This document shows positions 60,802 through 64,000 of a DNA stretch of 64,000 nt, one piece after another. The position numbers were made by a program, and so were the translations under genes. The notes under the pieces were generated by a model that saw nothing but the letters and a program-made list of their open reading frames with translations, was not told the origin of the DNA and did no database searches. Each line of letters begins with the position of its first letter. The first letter of the stretch is position 1. This DNA comes from Lentibacillus siamensis. GTDB lineage: Bacteria; Bacillota; Bacilli; Bacillales; Amphibacillaceae. Location: positions 329,179 to 393,178 of the forward strand of contig NZ_BAAADS010000012.1 of assembly GCF_039522605.1 (NCBI RefSeq), read 5' to 3'.

Positions 60802-60949
60802 TATCCAAGATCCTTTCTGTACATATACGGTAGTTAGTGCCTTTACTTCATTTTAGAAGAAAGATGACCGAGTTAACATCGATTTTCCTTACAAAGTCCC
60901 TTGTAAATCTTACAGTTTTGTCACCTTCTAAACCTTCATACATGTTTCT

Positions 60950-60987
60950 TCATCAAACAGGCGCCATTCCGGAATAAGGACAGCGTC
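60950..60987 (+). repeat. Accessory-region repeat C, copy 4
   Basis: CAGGCGCCATTCCGGAATAA followed by GGACAGCGTCC, the best-preserved copy with both arms. Confidence 0.6.
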
Positions 60988-61035
60988 CAAATTGCCACTG
61001 TATGGCCATTTAACGAAACAACTAACGAAGCAATT

Positions 61036-61185
61036 ATGAATACAAGAGGTAATAATTTAATGATGAGATTACAGATAACGACATTTGTTTTGATCGGAGG
61101 AATCATCGGGTTTTTTACTGATGGTATAACGATTGTGTTGGCGCAGGTAAACTTGTTTTTGGTGATGATTGACAATTCACATTAA
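61036..61185 (+). CDS. Possible small hydrophobic protein or gene remnant (49 aa)
   Basis: An ATG-started frame of 49 codons with a single hydrophobic stretch (TTFVLIGGIIGFFTDGITIV) and no clear ribosome site. It lies directly after repeat C copy 4. Not recognised; it may be the 3' end of a decayed gene. Confidence 0.3.
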   Translation: MNTRGNNLMMRLQITTFVLIGGIIGFFTDGITIVLAQVNLFLVMIDNSH

Positions 61186-61314
61186 GGGCTTAGTAAGAAA
61201 TACACCGTGAACTACGATCACTTATGGTGTTGAAGAGCCATAATAATAAAAAACGCTGTATTTGGTCATTTTATGTTAGAGTATCATAAGACAATGACTA
61301 AGGAGAGAAAGAGT

Positions 61315-62073
61315 ATGCCTGACTTAAAAAAACAAGTAATCTTTATCACTGGTGCCAATCGTGGTCAGGGAAAAGCTATTGCTGACCATCTTGCTTCATT
61401 AGGTGGCATTGTAGTGGTCGGTGCCCGGAACTTTGACAAGGCTCAGGAAGTGGCACTGGCTATAGGTGAAAACCACGCATATCCGGTGCAGTTGGATGTC
61501 ACAAAGGAATCACAGTGGAAAGCAGCTGTGGATGTGGTAATGCACAAATTTGGTAAAATCGATGTGCTCGTTAATAATGCCGGAGTTCTAAAACGCAAAC
61601 CATTCACAAACATAACTATAGATGATTATCAACAGTTGATTAATGTTAATCAGCTCGGAGTATTTCGGGGAATGCAAGCAGTTATTCCGCATATGGAAAA
61701 ACAGCAAAAAGGTTCTATTATAAACAATTTATCGATCTCTGCGTTTGCACCAATTGGTAATTCTTCTGCCTATGCCGCCACAAAAGCGTCCGTGGTTGCG
61801 ATGTCTAAGGCGGCAGCCATTGAATTGGGACAAAAGGGAATCCGGGTTAATATGGTTCATCCGGGCGGTATCGAAACAGAAATGGCCACCCAAGGTGAGG
61901 AGGTTCCGGATTTTTATAATTCGGTTCCTCTGGGACGTATCGGACAGCCGATTGAAATTGCCCGGGCTGTAGCATTCCTTGCTTCTGATGAAAGTTCATA
62001 TTGCACGGGAACAGAAATTGTCGTTGATGGTGGCATGACATTGGGGACTGAGGAAGAACAAGAAAGGAAATAA
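61315..62073 (+). CDS. SDR family NAD(P)-dependent oxidoreductase
   Basis: A classical short-chain dehydrogenase of 252 residues. The cofactor loop is TGANRGQG (12-19), NNAG is at 87-90, the catalytic triad is S140, Y153 and K157 (YAATK), and the C-terminus has GTEIVVDGGMT, as in 3-oxoacyl-reductase-like enzymes. The substrate is unknown. AAGGAG at about 61300 favours ATG 61315 over ATG 61273. Confidence 0.92.
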   Translation: MPDLKKQVIFITGANRGQGKAIADHLASLGGIVVVGARNFDKAQEVALAIGENHAYPVQLDVTKESQWKAAVDVVMHKFGKIDVLVNNAGVLKRKPFTNITIDDYQQLINVNQLGVFRGMQAVIPHMEKQQKGSIINNLSISAFAPIGNSSAYAATKASVVAMSKAAAIELGQKGIRVNMVHPGGIETEMATQGEEVPDFYNSVPLGRIGQPIEIARAVAFLASDESSYCTGTEIVVDGGMTLGTEEEQERK

Positions 62074-62103
62074 TAATACGATCGGGCGCCTTTTTGCCGT
62101 AAA
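62073..62103 (+). repeat. Accessory-region repeat C, partial copy
   Basis: AATACGATCGGGCGCCTTTT followed by TGCCGT, directly after the SDR stop. GGGCGCC...GCC could also help end transcription. Confidence 0.45.
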
Positions 62104-62165
62104 TTTTTTATTGACAGCACCTAAAAAGTAATTTAAATATTTTTTGAGACAATGTATTAAAATAC

Positions 62166-62218
62166 CTTGTAATACAAGTTATTTCAATTTATACTTATCA
62201 TATACCTTGCAAAACAAG
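62166..62218 (+). promoter_or_regulatory. Paired palindromes before the padR gene (likely PadR operator)
   Basis: ACCTTGTAATACAAG and ACCTTGCAAAACAAG: two CTTG-N5-CAAG palindromes (62166-62178 and 62206-62218), starts 40 bp apart, both followed by ttAT or atAA. The second ends 23 nt before the padR start. PadR regulators usually bind such sites at their own promoters. Confidence 0.6.
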
Positions 62219-62241
62219 ATAATAAGAATGGTGGACTTACA

Positions 62242-62613
62242 ATGTCGCAAACACAAATGTTAAAAGGAATCTTAGATGGTTGCCTCCTTGCAATTATAAA
62301 GGGGGAAGAATGCTACGGATATGAGATGGCTGAACGTTTAGGTAATTATGGTTTTCATGATATAAGTGAAGGGACAATCTATCCATTATTAATGAGAATG
62401 CAGCGAGAAGGGCTTGTAACGTCTGTTCGAAAAAAATCAACAGCAGGCCCCAAAAGAAAATATTATTCGCTTACGGAAGAAGGAGTTCAGGCCTTACATA
62501 CTTTTTTAAACAGGTGGAGCCGCCTTGAAAAAAGTGTTAATACAATTATTAATCAAGAAACCAATGAGCGAGGTGGAAAGAATGGAAGAACGTCAACTAA
62601 CAGATCAGAGTAA
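62242..62613 (+). CDS. PadR family transcriptional regulator
   Basis: 123 residues: a winged helix (about 8-85) with GCLLAIIKGEECYGYEMAERL, SEGTIYPLLMRMQREGLV and the wing KRKYYSLTEEG, then a short helical dimer arm. It overlaps the HAAS-domain gene by 32 nt, the standard PadR/DUF1700 pair, in which the regulator controls both. Confidence 0.92.
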   Translation: MSQTQMLKGILDGCLLAIIKGEECYGYEMAERLGNYGFHDISEGTIYPLLMRMQREGLVTSVRKKSTAGPKRKYYSLTEEGVQALHTFLNRWSRLEKSVNTIINQETNERGGKNGRTSTNRSE

Positions 62614-63340
62614 AAAATTTATTGATGATTTAAGACTGTACTTATTTTCAGGTGGGAAAAATGATCAAGAGATTAACGAAATTGCTGAGGAACTTGAGGA
62701 TCATCTTGTTGATGCTGAATTGAATGGAAAGTCAATTCAGCACATTGTTGGATCATCACCCCAGGAATATATGACAAGTATTTCCAATGAGATGGCAAAT
62801 GACTATAAAGCTTGGGCGAAATATGTTCCACTTATTGTGATGGGTGCAATATCTTTTCCGGTTCTAGGAGATGTAATGGAAGGTACATTGAGCTATAGCA
62901 TATTACAAATCATTGGAACGATATTGTATAGTATCATATTCATGGTGGGAGTTTTTACAACTTTTCGCTATGTGGCCAAAAGGCAATTGTCTAGGGTAGT
63001 AGAATTTTTTTTATTGTTGATTCCAACATTTATTAGTATGTTTTTCTTTATAGGACTGATCACAGCCGACACATTTTATCAAACACCTACCATTGAATTT
63101 GGTATGTTTGGAAGCGTCATAATAGGAATCATTCTTATACTATTTGTTATTCTATTTTCAATTTGGGCTAAGACTGCTATTTTACCTGTAGTATTGATAG
63201 CATTTCATCTTCCGACATTTGTATTGGCTTTCACTTCATTCAGTGAAGAAGTGCAGTTGATTACTGGAATAATTATTACTTATCTATTGATCGGAACATA
63301 TTTGTTTTTTGAATTTAGGAGATTAAAAAGGAAAAAGTGA
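62582..63340 (+). CDS. HAAS domain-containing membrane protein (PadR partner)
   Basis: 252 residues: an N-terminal helical HAAS-type domain (1-75, with EINEIAEELEDHLVDAELNGKS in pieces) and six membrane helices after residue 80. These proteins are thought to act with the neighbouring PadR regulator in envelope stress or transport; the precise role is unknown. ATG 62582 follows GAGGTGG at 5 nt; the frame is open to an ATG at 62525 inside padR, which lacks a ribosome site. Confidence 0.82.
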   Translation: MEERQLTDQSKKFIDDLRLYLFSGGKNDQEINEIAEELEDHLVDAELNGKSIQHIVGSSPQEYMTSISNEMANDYKAWAKYVPLIVMGAISFPVLGDVMEGTLSYSILQIIGTILYSIIFMVGVFTTFRYVAKRQLSRVVEFFLLLIPTFISMFFFIGLITADTFYQTPTIEFGMFGSVIIGIILILFVILFSIWAKTAILPVVLIAFHLPTFVLAFTSFSEEVQLITGIIITYLLIGTYLFFEFRRLKRKK

Positions 63341-63376
63341 CGTTATTTCAATAAATATGTCCTAATCAATATTAAG

Positions 63377-63412
63377 CAAACGGTCGCAAATCTCTAATAA
63401 GGATTGGCGCTA
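63377..63412 (+). repeat. Accessory-region repeat C, divergent copy
   Basis: CGGTCGCAAATCTCTAATAA followed by GGATTGGCGCT: the same arm-core-arm layout with a changed centre. Confidence 0.4.
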
Positions 63413-63507
63413 TTATTGCACCATTGAATGATTTAATTAAGGACACAAAATCAATTTGGCAAAAGAATCTAATTAAACCTACGCAAACAAAGAAAGAAGG
63501 TTTTTTT

Positions 63508-63957
63508 ATGAAATCCATATTAATAATCGGACAATCGAATATGGCGGGAAGAGGTTTTATTAAGGATGTACCGCCGATTTATAATGAGCACATAAATATG
63601 TTGAGAAATGGTAGATGGCAAATGATGGCGGAACCGCTTAATTTTGATCGTCCTGTATCTGGTATTGGACCAGCAGCTTCCTTTGCTCAGCTCTGGACAG
63701 AAGACCACCATGGCCAGTCCATTGGAATAATACCATGTGCCGAGGGAGGAAGCTCGATTGATGAGTGGGCAATTGATGGACTATTAACAAGACATGCGAT
63801 TTCTGAAGCAAAATTTGCTATGGAAACAAGTGAAATAATAGGAATCTTGTGGCATCAGGGAGAAAGCGACAGTTACAGAGAACGTTATAGGACGTATGAA
63901 GATAAATTGCTTTCATTATTTAATCACTTGAGTCAATTTCATAATTGCTCTTTTTAA
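63508..63957 (+). CDS. SGNH/sialate O-acetylesterase-type esterase, C-terminally truncated
   Basis: 149 residues. The nucleophile block is IIGQSNMAGRG, followed by GPAASFA, EGGSSIDEW and LWHQGESD, typical of carbohydrate acetylesterases (SASA/DUF303). The family usually continues for about 80-100 more residues with a catalytic Asp/His block, which is lost here: the frame stops at 63957 after FNHLSQFHNCSF. Probably a broken gene. ATG 63508 follows GAAAGAAGG. Confidence 0.7.
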   Translation: MKSILIIGQSNMAGRGFIKDVPPIYNEHINMLRNGRWQMMAEPLNFDRPVSGIGPAASFAQLWTEDHHGQSIGIIPCAEGGSSIDEWAIDGLLTRHAISEAKFAMETSEIIGILWHQGESDSYRERYRTYEDKLLSLFNHLSQFHNCSF

Positions 63958-64000
63958 AAATACAAAGACCTGCAGAATTTAAAAAATTGTATTTTTAAAA

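Noticed and set aside
60936..61175. 79-codon reverse-strand frame
   Set aside because: It crosses repeat C copy 4 and has no start signal; the forward 49-codon frame is marginally more plausible.
59029..62103. Integron attC sites
   Set aside because: The repeats lack the conserved RYYYAAC/GTTRRRY ends and no integron integrase is visible, so only the cassette-like layout is claimed.
1..64000. CRISPR arrays, tRNA/rRNA genes, prophage, transposases
   Set aside because: No regularly spaced direct repeats, no tRNA- or rRNA-like sequence, and no integrase, transposase or phage gene was seen.

Overview
The window is a low-G+C Firmicutes chromosome segment from an endospore-forming member of the Bacillaceae. 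The gene order follows the Bacillus subtilis gcvP-to-yqjH and argC regions and includes the complete spoIIIA operon, spoIVB and spo0A. An OLE RNA locus and a cobalamin-dependent ribonucleotide reductase point towards the halophilic/alkaliphilic side of the family (Virgibacillus, Lentibacillus and Oceanobacillus-like genera); the exact genus cannot be read from the sequence.

Layout. 1-2.4 kb: end of the glycine cleavage locus (gcvPA partial, gcvPB). 2.6-10.9 kb: rhodanese yqhL, class II ribonucleotide reductase nrdJ behind two NrdR-type boxes, mntR, a patatin-like lipase, yqhP, yqhR, aroQ, an Xaa-Pro peptidase and efp. 11-16.2 kb: the eight-gene spoIIIA operon behind a sigma-E type promoter. 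16.7-27.1 kb: accBC, yqhY, nusB, folD, xseAB, ispA, then OLE RNA with its membrane partner OapA, then tlyA, argR and recN. dxs, which often sits after oapA, is absent. 27.5-29.8 kb: spoIVB and spo0A, the latter with a sigma-H promoter and two 0A boxes. 29.8-31.5 kb: a reverse-strand aspartokinase and a DUF2627 membrane protein.

31.6-40.8 kb: branched-chain amino acid degradation (bkdR, bcd, buk, lpdV, bkdAA, bkdAB, bkdB) behind a textbook sigma-54 promoter. ptb is missing, and Buk has a divergent nucleotide-binding motif. 40.9-49.4 kb: brxB, a YqjA-like membrane protein, the tiny stressosome-linked Prli42, a methylmalonyl-CoA mutase catalytic subunit, a B12-binding-subunit/epimerase fusion, a propionyl-CoA carboxylase beta chain, a tripeptidase and DNA polymerase IV. 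Branched-chain keto acids give propionyl-CoA (from valine and isoleucine), which the carboxylase, epimerase and mutase send to succinyl-CoA, so 31.6-46.8 kb reads as one catabolic block. 50-57.6 kb: argC-J-B-D-carB behind a promoter inside a 32-bp perfect palindrome (ArgR operator); carA and argF are missing.

57.6-64 kb is accessory: single small genes (LD-carboxypeptidase, VOC protein, small membrane protein, YxeA-like, SDR, PadR/HAAS pair, truncated SGNH esterase) and gene remnants, separated by copies of a short GC-rich repeat that gives a cassette-like look. Three other dispersed repeat types lie in intergenic gaps. No tRNA, rRNA, CRISPR array, insertion sequence or prophage was seen.
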